Assembly (NCBI GenBank): GCA_029240935.1
Contig: JARDZI010000003.1
Span: forward strand, 1-35,004
From: Clostridiales bacterium
GTDB lineage: Bacteria; Bacillota; Clostridia; Clostridiales; Caloramatoraceae
Direction: 5' to 3'
DNA: 35,004 nucleotides
The notes under the pieces were generated by a model. The model worked only from the letters and a program-made list of their open reading frames with translations, ran no database searches and was not told the origin of the DNA. Below are positions 9,903 through 19,537 of this stretch, in pieces. The translations under genes were made by a program, and so were the position numbers. Positions within the stretch are counted from its first letter, which is position 1; each line of letters starts with the position of its first letter.

Positions 9903-12900
9903 GTGAAAAAACGTGGTAAATCCATTATTAGTATTCTTGTTATTATTCTCCTTATAGTGGCTGAGCTGCTGCCCAGTCCTGTAAGTGCTGCAGCTTTACC
10001 TGTCATAAAGGAAGTTACTGAGTCCCATACTCTCCTATTGACTACTCCCAATTTTCAATTACCTAATACTAGAGTAAAACCGGCCCAACTGAGGAATGTA
10101 AGGTACATTTATCAAAAGGACGTTAAAAGAGTAGATCTAAGCAAATATTTTAATAGGGATGGCTCAATCAAGCCACCAGTTGGAATTAATATAGCACCTG
10201 GAAATATTCTTGTTGATGAGAGCATGAAAGCATCACTATATGTTCTGGGGAAAAATCCTGATGGAACTTTGATTGCAAGACAACCTACCTTAAATGAGGT
10301 TTTTGAAAACTTCGAAATACCTGAACAAACAGTCAGATATAACACATCTAACATTATTGATTTACAGCCTGCCATTCATAATGCTCGTATAGGTAAGGCG
10401 AATCCAGCTAATATGGGAACAGTTACAGTTAAATTTATCCCTCCAATAGATGCCACTTCAAATAATCCACCACAACAGAAATTAGCTTCAATCAGCAGTG
10501 ATAAAGAAAAAGAGGAAGTAGATAAGGCTTTAGCTGGAGGGTGGAGGCATAGCTTTGATAAAGCAGTACTTAATGCTTATTTGGCTGATGGAACCAAATT
10601 AAGCGTGAAACTAAGTGGTGAAATAGCATTGAATATGTCTTTTGATACAAAATATACAGCATTCAGTGGATACAGATTTGGAATAAATGGAGCTGAAATG
10701 ATAAAACTTAAAGCTGCTCTTGATGTTAAAATAAACAAGGAAATTTATATACCTATAGTAGGTGTAGATATACCCTTCGCCATTGGAAGAGTACGTGCAG
10801 GATTGTTTGTAGTGGTTGGAGTTAATGGGGATATAACACTTGTGGTTTCAGGTGAAGAAGGTATGAGCTTTAGTGCTGGTATTAAAGGAGGCACATGCTT
10901 TGCAATACCTACCTCATTTAACACCTATGGAGAGAGGCATACTTATTTTGCAGCAGAGTGTGACCCTAATGGACAGATTACTGCATATACCTATTTAACA
11001 CCTACAGTATCATTAGAAGCATTGGGAATCAACGTGATCAAAGCAGAATTGAGGCTTGGCTTTAAGGCACATGCAATAAAAAAAGATACTCTGTTGGATT
11101 ATGGAATGAATGCTGTTGCTCAATTCTATGTAGGTGTACTTGGAGTAGGAACCAATATATTTAATGTAGACATTCCTTTGTTTTCACGCCAAAAGGAAGC
11201 GGCACCAGGAGGATTCTTCTTCTATGGTGATCTTTGTGCATACAGAGATGATACGGTGATGGCAGTGTTTAGGGCAAAAGCAGCTGGTGAAGAATTGCCT
11301 GAGGATATGGACCCCTTTGCAGATAAGCTGCCCTATGCTGGTCCAATACAGATTTACTATTATAGAGGGGACACTACTAAGCCCTATAAGATTATTAATG
11401 CTTCCATAGCCTCTGAAGCTAAGGGAATATTGAATTATAACTTTAAAATGGTAAGTGGAATAGATGTAGTAAAAAATGATTCAATTAGAATAGTTATTCC
11501 TAATAATAGTGAAGCCATAAGCAAGAATATATTTTCTACTATGCCATTTAAGGGAATAGGATTGGAGAAGGCTGATTTTTTCAATGAGCTGGCATTTGGT
11601 CAGGTTCAGCCTGTTAGTGGAGTCAGGGATATGCCAGGTTGGGCTAATACTGTAACTAAAACTGAGTTGGGTATGCAGGTGATATATTGTAAAAATAAAA
11701 ATGCTCAGATCAAGTTCGTTGATCCAACTAATAAAGTGAAAACTGTTACAAAGACTGCTACCACAGATAGCCAGGGGAAATTTATTATCCAAAATGATGG
11801 GAAGAAATCTATTATAAACAGTTTTGATATTAGACCATATAGAAAAGCAATTCCATATATAAATATTGATGGCTTTGATATAGAAGGAGCACCGATTGAT
11901 ACAACTGCAGGTATATATTTTGTAATGGGAACTGATTATCGTACGGATTTTATTGGCAAGACCCTTATAAAAAATAGTGATGGTACATTAAAGGAAGTTA
12001 CAGTAAACACCTTAGATGAAATTATTGATGCTGAGCAAATTGTTTCTGAAGAACATACCAGTGGAGATCATTTTATTGCTGTAAATAAATATGGTACAAA
12101 AAGGATAAATAGTAAAATAGATTACAATACAAATGCTTATTATGTAGAGAACATGGATTTCATTTCGAATATGGCTAAGATTATGGCTTCAGAGGGAGCA
12201 ACAGTTGATGTGAGAGATTATATTATGGGAAGCAAAAAGCAGCTTATATATAATGAACATGCTGCCCTGGAGCTGAATGAAAAGAACAATAGTCAAATTG
12301 AACTGTTTAAGGGACCTGCTGCAGATGAGTCGGACATTGCAATTGATTTAGGTCAGACATTATCCAGTAGCCATGCATACCACAGAATGTTAATAAAGGA
12401 TGGAGACTATAAAGTGGATTTGGGAAGGAATAGAGCCCCAAGCGCTCCTACTGCGCCAATTAAAAGAAGGGTTTCTGGTATAACTATTGATGTATTTAAG
12501 GAGAATTTTGAAGACACTTCAAATCCACTGCAGCAAAAGGGAGTAGATGCTACTGTAACATTAAATATGGGCGGTGGTGGTTTAGAAAACGGGTTAGCCT
12601 CATCTATAATATATATAGATACTAATGCAACACTGGATATTGAGGGCTATAAGCTGATAGCAATACAATCAGATCCATGGATAATCAAGGGTGAAAGGCA
12701 TACTACAGGCACTACACCTGAACAAAAGCTTAAGGATGAGATTGCCAGGTTCATGGAGGAAGGCCCAATTTACTTTAAAAGATTTGTGATTAATCCTCTT
12801 TCCTATGAAAATAACCTGAAAAAGAACTGGAGTCCTGCTGCAAATACAATAAAACATGAACTAGTCATAGATTACCAAAAAGGTTCAATGATCATAGATG

Positions 12901-13232
12901 GAATTAAGGTTGACAATGTGGCTAAAGGAAGCATGGTTAATGGGAAACTTTACTTTCCCGCAGCACCCTTTGCTAAGATGATGGGTGGCACTTCAAGCTT
13001 TGATGCAAAAGCTAGAAAGCTAACCCTGAATGCAGGAGGTCGTAACATCGTTCTTAATACCGCATCTAAAACTGCAGTTATAAACGGCAAAACAATATCA
13101 ATTCCATCTGGTAGTTCGGGAGAAGATAATAATATTGAGATTAGTGCTGAGACCATATCAAGTTTGTTTGGAGCAAGTGTTAAGATTGATACAAAAACCC
13201 AGAGTGTGAAGGTTAATTTCACAGGGAATTAG
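9903..13232 (+). CDS. Large secreted protein with C-terminal copper-amine-oxidase-N-like domain
   Basis: GTG start, N-terminal signal peptide, 1109 aa; C-terminus IDGIKVDNVAKGSMVNGKLYFPAAPFAKMMGG... resembles this domain. Confidence 0.75.
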   Translation: MKKRGKSIISILVIILLIVAELLPSPVSAAALPVIKEVTESHTLLLTTPNFQLPNTRVKPAQLRNVRYIYQKDVKRVDLSKYFNRDGSIKPPVGINIAPGNILVDESMKASLYVLGKNPDGTLIARQPTLNEVFENFEIPEQTVRYNTSNIIDLQPAIHNARIGKANPANMGTVTVKFIPPIDATSNNPPQQKLASISSDKEKEEVDKALAGGWRHSFDKAVLNAYLADGTKLSVKLSGEIALNMSFDTKYTAFSGYRFGINGAEMIKLKAALDVKINKEIYIPIVGVDIPFAIGRVRAGLFVVVGVNGDITLVVSGEEGMSFSAGIKGGTCFAIPTSFNTYGERHTYFAAECDPNGQITAYTYLTPTVSLEALGINVIKAELRLGFKAHAIKKDTLLDYGMNAVAQFYVGVLGVGTNIFNVDIPLFSRQKEAAPGGFFFYGDLCAYRDDTVMAVFRAKAAGEELPEDMDPFADKLPYAGPIQIYYYRGDTTKPYKIINASIASEAKGILNYNFKMVSGIDVVKNDSIRIVIPNNSEAISKNIFSTMPFKGIGLEKADFFNELAFGQVQPVSGVRDMPGWANTVTKTELGMQVIYCKNKNAQIKFVDPTNKVKTVTKTATTDSQGKFIIQNDGKKSIINSFDIRPYRKAIPYINIDGFDIEGAPIDTTAGIYFVMGTDYRTDFIGKTLIKNSDGTLKEVTVNTLDEIIDAEQIVSEEHTSGDHFIAVNKYGTKRINSKIDYNTNAYYVENMDFISNMAKIMASEGATVDVRDYIMGSKKQLIYNEHAALELNEKNNSQIELFKGPAADESDIAIDLGQTLSSSHAYHRMLIKDGDYKVDLGRNRAPSAPTAPIKRRVSGITIDVFKENFEDTSNPLQQKGVDATVTLNMGGGGLENGLASSIIYIDTNATLDIEGYKLIAIQSDPWIIKGERHTTGTTPEQKLKDEIARFMEEGPIYFKRFVINPLSYENNLKKNWSPAANTIKHELVIDYQKGSMIIDGIKVDNVAKGSMVNGKLYFPAAPFAKMMGGTSSFDAKARKLTLNAGGRNIVLNTASKTAVINGKTISIPSGSSGEDNNIEISAETISSLFGASVKIDTKTQSVKVNFTGN

Positions 13233-13243
13233 CAACAAGGATA

Positions 13244-13315
13244 AATGGCAGCCATATGACTTATTACTTATTACTTTTGAAAAAGTAATAAGTAATAAGT
13301 CATATGGCTGCCATT
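13244..13315. repeat. Palindromic family copy with symmetric arm expansion
   Basis: aatggcagccatatgacttattacttattactttt-gaaa-aaagtaataagtaataagtcatatggctgccatt. Confidence 0.93.
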
Positions 13316-13422
13316 ATTTAAGGTTATCTTAAGGTTTGAACTATAAAATAAAAATATGAAATGAAAACAACAAAATAATGATAAAGGCTTTAAGAAGAGA
13401 AGCTTAAAAAGGAGGATGTAAC

Positions 13423-15366
13423 ATGAAAAAGAAATTTACCCCTTCTAGGATTGCTGCAGTACTTTTGTGTCTAGCATTTTTAACTTCCTGCGGTGCAAAT
13501 TCTGCACAAAAGAAAGCAGATACTGAAGCTGTTACAGATAATAGTGAAGGTGCAAATGCAAGCTTAGTTACAATGGACATGGTTACTTATGAGGAGGATG
13601 ATTATTATACAGACTGGAAAAATGAAAATCCAAACTATATTGAATTAAATGGAACCTCAGCAAGTATAAATGGCTCAGGTGCAGAGGTGAAGGAGAATAA
13701 GATCACCATAACAAAAGCAGGAGTGTATGTAATAAGTGGTAAATTGAAAGAGGGTCAAATAATTGTTGACGTTCAGGATAAGGGGATGGTTAAGCTGGTT
13801 TTAAATGGTGTAGAAATAAATTGCTTTGACAGCGCACCAGTTTATGTGAAGAATGCTGGAAAAACTATTATATCCTTGGAGGCTGGAACCCAGAACATCA
13901 TAACAGATGGAGAAAACTATGTTTTTTCTGATGCTACAAGGGATGAACCAAGTGGAGCAATATTCAGCAAAGCTAACCTTACTATAAATGGAAGCGGAAC
14001 CCTAACTGTTAATGGAAATTATAAGGATGGAATTGTAAGTAAAGACGATTTAAAAATTACAGGAGGAAATATTAATGTATATGCAACTGATGATGGTCTT
14101 ATGGGACGAGATATGGCGCTGGTTAAGGAAGCAAACATAACCATCGAAGCTGAGGGAGATGGAATTAAATCAACAAATGATACTGATGCTACAAAAGGCT
14201 TTATAGCAGTGGAAGGTGGAACCTTTAAAATAACATCGGGAGCAGATGGGATACAGGCAGAAACAGCAGTGCTTGTTGCTGGTGGGGACTTTACAATTTC
14301 TACTGGAGGCGGCAGTATAAACAGCAGCGACAAGACCGAAAATAACAATGGACCCTGGGGAAAAGGAAATAGTAATACAAATACTAGTACTAGTACGCAA
14401 ACTAGTGAAACTGAAACTAATAGCACAAAAGCAATTAAATCAGCCTCGGAAATTTTAATAACCGGAGGTACCTTTAATATTGATTCTTCTGATGATGCCA
14501 TCCACAGCAACAACAGTGTTAACATAACAGGTGGAGAATTTTCCATAGCATCTGGTGATGATGGAATTCATGGGGACTCAACTATAACAATAAAGGATGG
14601 AAAGATAAATATTTCGAAAAGCTATGAAGGAATTGAGAGTGCTGTTGTATCTGTTTCAGGTGGCGAGATTCATGTTGTAGCAAAGGATGACGGTATAAAT
14701 GTTGCTGGAGGTAATGACGGGTCGTCCATGAATGGCCGACCTGGACAGAATGGCTTTGCCACTTCAGGAGACAACAAGCTTAACATATCTGGAGGATATA
14801 TTGTAGTTAATGCAACGGGTGATGGACTGGATGCAAACGGTTCAATTTACATGACAAGTGGTACTGTTGTTGTAAGTGGTCCAACAAGCAGCGGCAATGG
14901 TACTCTAGATTATGACGGAGTATTTCAAATGAGCGGTGGACTTATAGCTGCTGCTGGAAGCTCAGGAATGGCACAAGCACCCTCAGAGGAGTCAACCCAG
15001 TATTCTATAATTATGAATTATTCCAGCACACAGCAGGCAGGCACCCTTGCTGCACTTAAGGATAGTAATGGGAGCACCGTTGTGGCATTTAAACCTGAAA
15101 AGGAATATCAATCCCTAGTTATTAGCGCACCTGAGCTTAAAAAAGGTGGGACTTACACTCTTTATACAGGGGGAACCTCAACTGGAGCCCTATCAGATAG
15201 ACTTTATACTGGAGGATCCTATGAAGGAGGAACAAAGGTAGTAGAATTTACAATTTCAACCTCTGTAACATGGTTGTCCGAATCTGGAGTAACAGAAGCA
15301 GGAAGCTCAGGACCAGGAGGTGGCAACAAACCAGGATTTGGTGGTGGACCTGGGAAAGGGAAATAA
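13423..15366 (+). CDS. Lipoprotein with carbohydrate-binding-type (DUF4353-like) repetitive beta structure
   Basis: Lipobox FLTSCG; repeated ITGGxFxI.SGDDGIH-type units. Confidence 0.75.
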   Translation: MKKKFTPSRIAAVLLCLAFLTSCGANSAQKKADTEAVTDNSEGANASLVTMDMVTYEEDDYYTDWKNENPNYIELNGTSASINGSGAEVKENKITITKAGVYVISGKLKEGQIIVDVQDKGMVKLVLNGVEINCFDSAPVYVKNAGKTIISLEAGTQNIITDGENYVFSDATRDEPSGAIFSKANLTINGSGTLTVNGNYKDGIVSKDDLKITGGNINVYATDDGLMGRDMALVKEANITIEAEGDGIKSTNDTDATKGFIAVEGGTFKITSGADGIQAETAVLVAGGDFTISTGGGSINSSDKTENNNGPWGKGNSNTNTSTSTQTSETETNSTKAIKSASEILITGGTFNIDSSDDAIHSNNSVNITGGEFSIASGDDGIHGDSTITIKDGKINISKSYEGIESAVVSVSGGEIHVVAKDDGINVAGGNDGSSMNGRPGQNGFATSGDNKLNISGGYIVVNATGDGLDANGSIYMTSGTVVVSGPTSSGNGTLDYDGVFQMSGGLIAAAGSSGMAQAPSEESTQYSIIMNYSSTQQAGTLAALKDSNGSTVVAFKPEKEYQSLVISAPELKKGGTYTLYTGGTSTGALSDRLYTGGSYEGGTKVVEFTISTSVTWLSESGVTEAGSSGPGGGNKPGFGGGPGKGK

Positions 15367-15370
15367 TAGA

Positions 15371-15427
15371 TGGCAGCCATATGACTTATTACTTATTCTG
15401 AATAAGTAATAAGTCATATGGCTGCCA
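15371..15427. repeat. Palindromic family copy between convergent genes
   Basis: tggcagccatatgacttattacttattctgaataagtaataagtcatatggctgcca. Confidence 0.94.
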
Positions 15428-15445
15428 GTTTTTATTTTTAAGTTT

Positions 15446-15841
15446 TTATTTTGCCGAATAGTCCAGATTCCATGTTACACCATAACAGTCTGTTATCACT
15501 GCGTGGAAGGAACCCCAAAAGGTCTTTTGTAATGGGAATGCTACTTTTCCCTTCTTTTCAAGGGCTTCGTATAATTTGGTTATTTCCTCCTCGCTGCTAA
15601 GCAGTAATATAAGGGATATATTACTCTCTTCCTGTTTTTCTCCAAACACGTCTGTAAGATACAATATACAATCATCATTAATAACCAATTCTGAATGAAT
15701 TATTTTGCCTTCATGTCCTTTGAACATATCCTTCCCATCAGCAAGTTGAACATCCTTTACTTCTCCTCCAAAAATCCCCTTATAATATTCAATTGCCTCC
15801 TTACAGTTTTCAATACTGATATTAGGTATTATCTTTTTCAT
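15446..15841 (-). CDS. VOC/PhnB-like protein
   Basis: IPNISIENCKEAIEYYKGIFGGEV...; C-terminal FWGSFHAVITDCYGVTWNLDY. Confidence 0.85.
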   Translation of the reverse strand: MKKIIPNISIENCKEAIEYYKGIFGGEVKDVQLADGKDMFKGHEGKIIHSELVINDDCILYLTDVFGEKQEESNISLILLLSSEEEITKLYEALEKKGKVAFPLQKTFWGSFHAVITDCYGVTWNLDYSAK

Positions 15842-16079
15842 ATAATTATCTCCTTCGCTTTTTTTAAGGTTTGTAGATTAATTATATTTATACCTATAGC
15901 TAGTTGCAATATTTTTCTTATAAAGTGCATGAATTCGTCTTAAACTTGTAGAAGTATTGCTGGCATTAGGGAATGAAAAGCTGGTATTATAGACTTTTAT
16001 TGTAAAAGGATAACAAATCATTATAATAAAATTATACCTAATTGTGAAATTGGAGAATGGATTGAAAGGAAGATAAAAT

Positions 16080-16622
16080 ATGAGTATTCATTATGAAGTT
16101 ATTTCCGAAGATAATATTATTTGCATCAAGGATTTATGCAATGAATTAATGGCTTATCAAAAATTCAAGGCAAACATCCATCCAGAACTGTTTGATAGCA
16201 TGAGATTTGAAACCAGAATGATTCCCTCAGTCAAGAGTGCTAAAGCTAACCATATAATAGTAGCTAAAGATGATGATGAAATTGTTGGATATGCCTATAG
16301 TAATATTTCGCCAAAGGAGACATATTCTAATGATTTTGCTACCTTAAAATGTGACTCTTTCTTTGATTTTGACTCAGTAAAAAATGATGAAGTAGGATGT
16401 CTTTCTCAGTTTTTTATAAAAGAGGGTTATCGTAATTATGGTATTGGCAGCGTTTTGTTTGAAAAGTCCATGGCTTGGTTAAATTCATTTAGTTCAATTA
16501 GAGATTTTTTTATCTTTGTATCAAACGGGAATGATAATGGGTTAAAATTCTATAAAAGTAAGAGCTTCAAAGTAAGCCATCAGATACTCGATGGGTTTAT
16601 TACAGTGCTGAGAAATGATTAG
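16080..16622 (+). CDS. GNAT-family N-acetyltransferase
   Basis: LSQFFIKEGYRNYGIGSVLFEKSMAWL acetyl-CoA-binding pattern. Confidence 0.85.
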   Translation: MSIHYEVISEDNIICIKDLCNELMAYQKFKANIHPELFDSMRFETRMIPSVKSAKANHIIVAKDDDEIVGYAYSNISPKETYSNDFATLKCDSFFDFDSVKNDEVGCLSQFFIKEGYRNYGIGSVLFEKSMAWLNSFSSIRDFFIFVSNGNDNGLKFYKSKSFKVSHQILDGFITVLRND

Positions 16623-16625
16623 AAA

Positions 16626-16649
16626 AATGGCAACCATATGGCTGCCATT
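16626..16649. repeat. Minimal or collapsed family copy with only the outer ends
   Basis: aatggcaaccatatggctgccatt, lacking the TTATTACTTATT interior. Confidence 0.8.
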
Positions 16650-16651
16650 AT

Positions 16652-17134
16652 TTATTGTTTGCCTATCAATTCTACTATTCTCTCCTCAAGCTTTGAAGGA
16701 TTTGTGGTTGGTGCGAATCTATCCACTACGTTGCCTTTGGAATCAACAAGAAATTTAGTGAAATTCCACTTTATTGCATCTCCCATTATTCCTTTTTTCT
16801 GAGCAACTAAATGTTTGAAAAGGGGATGGGCATTAGTTCCATTAACTTCAATCTTCTCAAACAGAGGGAAAGTAACGCCGTAATTGATTTCACAAAAGCT
16901 TTTAATATCTTCGCTTTTCCCAGGTTCTTGATTTGCAAATTGATTTGATGGGAAGCCAAGTATTTCAAATTTTTGGTTTCCAAGTTTTTCATACAATGCT
17001 TGCAGCTCCTTGTACTGTGGTGTAAAGCCGCACTTGCTTGCCGTATTTACTATTAAAAGCACCTTGCCTTCATAATCCTTTAAACTCTGGTCATCTCCAT
17101 CGATGGTTTTTGCTGTTATAGAATATATTGACAT
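16652..17134 (-). CDS. Glutathione peroxidase family, cysteine type
   Basis: NTASKCGFTPQYKELQALYE, LGFPSNQFANQEPG, KWNFTKFLVD motifs; Cys codon TGC. Confidence 0.93.
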   Translation of the reverse strand: MSIYSITAKTIDGDDQSLKDYEGKVLLIVNTASKCGFTPQYKELQALYEKLGNQKFEILGFPSNQFANQEPGKSEDIKSFCEINYGVTFPLFEKIEVNGTNAHPLFKHLVAQKKGIMGDAIKWNFTKFLVDSKGNVVDRFAPTTNPSKLEERIVELIGKQ

Positions 17135-17183
17135 TTTGCATCCTCCTTCAAGTTATTGTTAATATTATTATATCATAAAATAC

Positions 17184-17195
17184 ATTGTGTGCAAT
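17184..17195. promoter_or_regulatory. Candidate MarR/OhrR operator ATTGTGTGCAAT
   Basis: attg-tgtg-caat dyad in the divergent gpx/MarR intergenic region. Confidence 0.4.
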
Positions 17196-17295
17196 ATAAT
17201 TTTGTAAAATTAAATTGTAAAATATATATTAACATATTACTGGATTTCCTTTATAATATAAATTAAGATAAAATTAATGTAGGAGATGAAAGATT

Positions 17296-17736
17296 ATGAC
17301 AAAAGATGATGGTTTAAAGCTAGAAAATCAGCTTTGCTTTTCTATATATGCTGCCTCCAGGACAATAACAAAGAAATACCGACCCTATCTTGATGGGCTT
17401 GGAATAACTTACCCCCAGTACCTTGTAATGATGGTGCTCTGGGAAAGGGAAACAATATCTCTAAAGGAACTTGGTAATAAGCTGTATCTTGATTCAGGAA
17501 CCCTGACTCCACTTTTAAAGAGAATGGAGAGCATGGAGCTATTAAAAAGGGAGCGATCTAAGGAGGATGAGAGGATTCTTTGCGTAACAATTACGGAAAA
17601 GGGAATTGAAATAAAGAAAAAGGCAATAGAAATACCGGAGTGTATTTTAAAATCCTTAAATAACGAAGTATCATTTCTTTCAGAATTGAAGAGAAATATA
17701 GACAAACTTTTATTGGATATGAAGGTTAAGGAATAA
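17296..17736 (+). CDS. MarR-family regulator, OhrR-like
   Basis: LENQLCFSIYAASR with N-terminal Cys, LDSGTLTPLLKRME, RSKEDERI wing. Confidence 0.85.
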   Translation: MTKDDGLKLENQLCFSIYAASRTITKKYRPYLDGLGITYPQYLVMMVLWERETISLKELGNKLYLDSGTLTPLLKRMESMELLKRERSKEDERILCVTITEKGIEIKKKAIEIPECILKSLNNEVSFLSELKRNIDKLLLDMKVKE

Positions 17737-17756
17737 GTAATAAGTCATATGGCTGC
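17731..17756. repeat. Half copy of the palindromic family (right arm only)
   Basis: gaataagtaataagtcatatggctgc with no left arm nearby; its start overlaps the MarR stop. Confidence 0.85.
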
Positions 17757-17757
17757 T

Positions 17758-18126
17758 AGAGGAGCTTGCGCACCTGATTTTGAGGAAAGACAACCAGAAA
17801 TCAAAGCAACCTTCCAGAAAAACAGGTAAGTTCCCTATGGCCAAGCCACCTTTGCTACCTTTGGCACACAACTGGCGGATCATCGTGAGTCCTCTGCAAA
17901 AATCATAGTGCCGACTCTAATTAGGGTAGGTGAATTAGATCAAACTACACCCCTTATTCATTCTTTTAATCTTTTGCAGTTAATTCCAGGTTCCAAAATG
18001 CAGATTTTCCCCAATGCAGCACATATCACCAAGTATGAAGTGGGTGAAGACTATAACCAAGCTGTTGCCGAATTTCAAGCACCCTATGAACCGGAAGCTG
18101 CACTGCCATTACTAACCTTGTTATAA
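17758..18126 (+). pseudogene. Truncated alpha/beta hydrolase (proline-iminopeptidase-like) remnant
   Basis: Frame reads ...KNR*VPYGQATFATFGTQLADHRESSAKIIVPTLIRVGELDQTTP...IPGSKMQIFPNAAH; 5' part absent, in-frame TAA at 17827. Confidence 0.7.
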
Positions 18127-18206
18127 TTTGAATCAGACAAATAATAAACCTATTGTATGTAATTGTAATCCTAGTATGTGAGTTAAATATTAATCTGGGG
18201 GAATGT

Positions 18207-19460
18207 ATGATGAAAATTGCTCTGCATAAAAATATTAAAAAGGAAATTATAGTTTATTTGTTTATATTAGCACTGACGGCTCTCGGCCTTGGCCTTAGTG
18301 ATGGGGTTTTTTCAAACTATTTTAAGGATGCATATAATGTGAATGCCTTTCAAAGAGGGCTTATTGAGTTTCCAAGGGAATTGCCTGGGGTTTTGTGCAT
18401 TGTTGTTGTATCTATCTTGTCCTATCTTGGGGATATTCGTATTGCAATTATTGCTCAGCTTCTAAGTACCATAGGACTTATATTTCTAGGGTTTTTAACC
18501 CCTCCCTTTGCTGTAATGCTTATATTCCTATTCATAAACTCCATGGGGATGCATCTATTTTTTCCTCTTTCAGACAGTCTTGGTATGTCCCTCATAAAGG
18601 GTGAAGATGTAGGTAAAAGAATGGGTCAGTTTAAAGGCATCAGCACTGCTTTTAGTATGATTGCAAGCGTTATAGTATTTTTAGGTTTTAGATTTGAAAT
18701 TTTTAGTTTAACTTCACCGGTAAAGGCTGTATTTATTATATCTGCAGCGGTTTTTGCAGTTGTTTTCATATTATTTCTTTATATGAACAGGCTTATAAAA
18801 ACACCAATCAAGGAAAACAGGAAATTAAAGCTTATATTTCGAAAAGAATATAAATACTATTATGTTCTGGCAATAATGAATGGAGTGCAAAAGCAGATTA
18901 TGGCTGTGTATGGTCCATGGGTACTTATAGACCTTCTTAGTAAAAAGGCAGATACACTTGCAATCCTTGGAATAATCGGATCCTTTATAGGAATATTCTT
19001 TATTCCTGCAATTGGCAGATGGCTTGACAGATATGGTATTAAAAAACTGCTGTATGCAGATGCTCTATCTTTTATAGGAGTATATATTGCCTATGGCATA
19101 CTGGCAGCAGGCTTTTCAACAGGGTTCCTCGCAACAGCAGGTATACCTGTCATGTTAATATTTGGATTGGTCATACTGGACCGTATGTCTATGCAGATGG
19201 GTATGATAAGAATAATTTATCTTCGATCTATTGCAGTTAAGGAATCTGATATCACTCCAACTCTGTCACTTGGCATAAGCATGGATCATATTGTATCCAT
19301 AATATGCGCATTCCTGGGAGGAGTTGTTTGGAGCAAACTTGGGCCTCAGTATATATTCTTCTTTGCAGCAGGTCTTTCAGTTATTAATCTTATAGTTGCA
19401 AAGAAAGCAGTTATAAAGGAAAAGGTGAGTACTCTAGCAGAAAGTGTAACAAATATATAA
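18207..19460 (+). CDS. MFS transporter
   Basis: Multiple hydrophobic helices; GLGLSDGVFSNYFKD, MGQFKGISTAFS; ATG 18207 after gggggaatgt. Confidence 0.85.
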   Translation: MMKIALHKNIKKEIIVYLFILALTALGLGLSDGVFSNYFKDAYNVNAFQRGLIEFPRELPGVLCIVVVSILSYLGDIRIAIIAQLLSTIGLIFLGFLTPPFAVMLIFLFINSMGMHLFFPLSDSLGMSLIKGEDVGKRMGQFKGISTAFSMIASVIVFLGFRFEIFSLTSPVKAVFIISAAVFAVVFILFLYMNRLIKTPIKENRKLKLIFRKEYKYYYVLAIMNGVQKQIMAVYGPWVLIDLLSKKADTLAILGIIGSFIGIFFIPAIGRWLDRYGIKKLLYADALSFIGVYIAYGILAAGFSTGFLATAGIPVMLIFGLVILDRMSMQMGMIRIIYLRSIAVKESDITPTLSLGISMDHIVSIICAFLGGVVWSKLGPQYIFFFAAGLSVINLIVAKKAVIKEKVSTLAESVTNI

Positions 19461-19473
19461 TTACAAAATGATC

Positions 19474-19535
19474 AATGGCAGCCATATGACTTATTACTTT
19501 TACACGAATAAGTAATAAGTCATATGGCTGCCATT
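19474..19535. repeat. Palindromic family copy at the left boundary of the sorC-grd cluster
   Basis: aatggcagccatatgacttattacttttacacgaataagtaataagtcatatggctgccatt, imperfect only near the loop. Confidence 0.93.
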
Positions 19536-19537
19536 TT

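Noticed and set aside
14019-14546. 175-aa minus-strand hydrophobic ORF
   Set aside because: Antisense of the repetitive DUF4353-like gene; low-complexity composition explains the open frame.
16652-17134. Glutathione peroxidase as a selenoprotein
   Set aside because: The catalytic codon is TGC (Cys), not TGA.
17908-18126. 72-aa ORF as an intact gene
   Set aside because: It is only the C-terminal part of an alpha/beta hydrolase; the frame extends upstream to an in-frame stop, consistent with a remnant.
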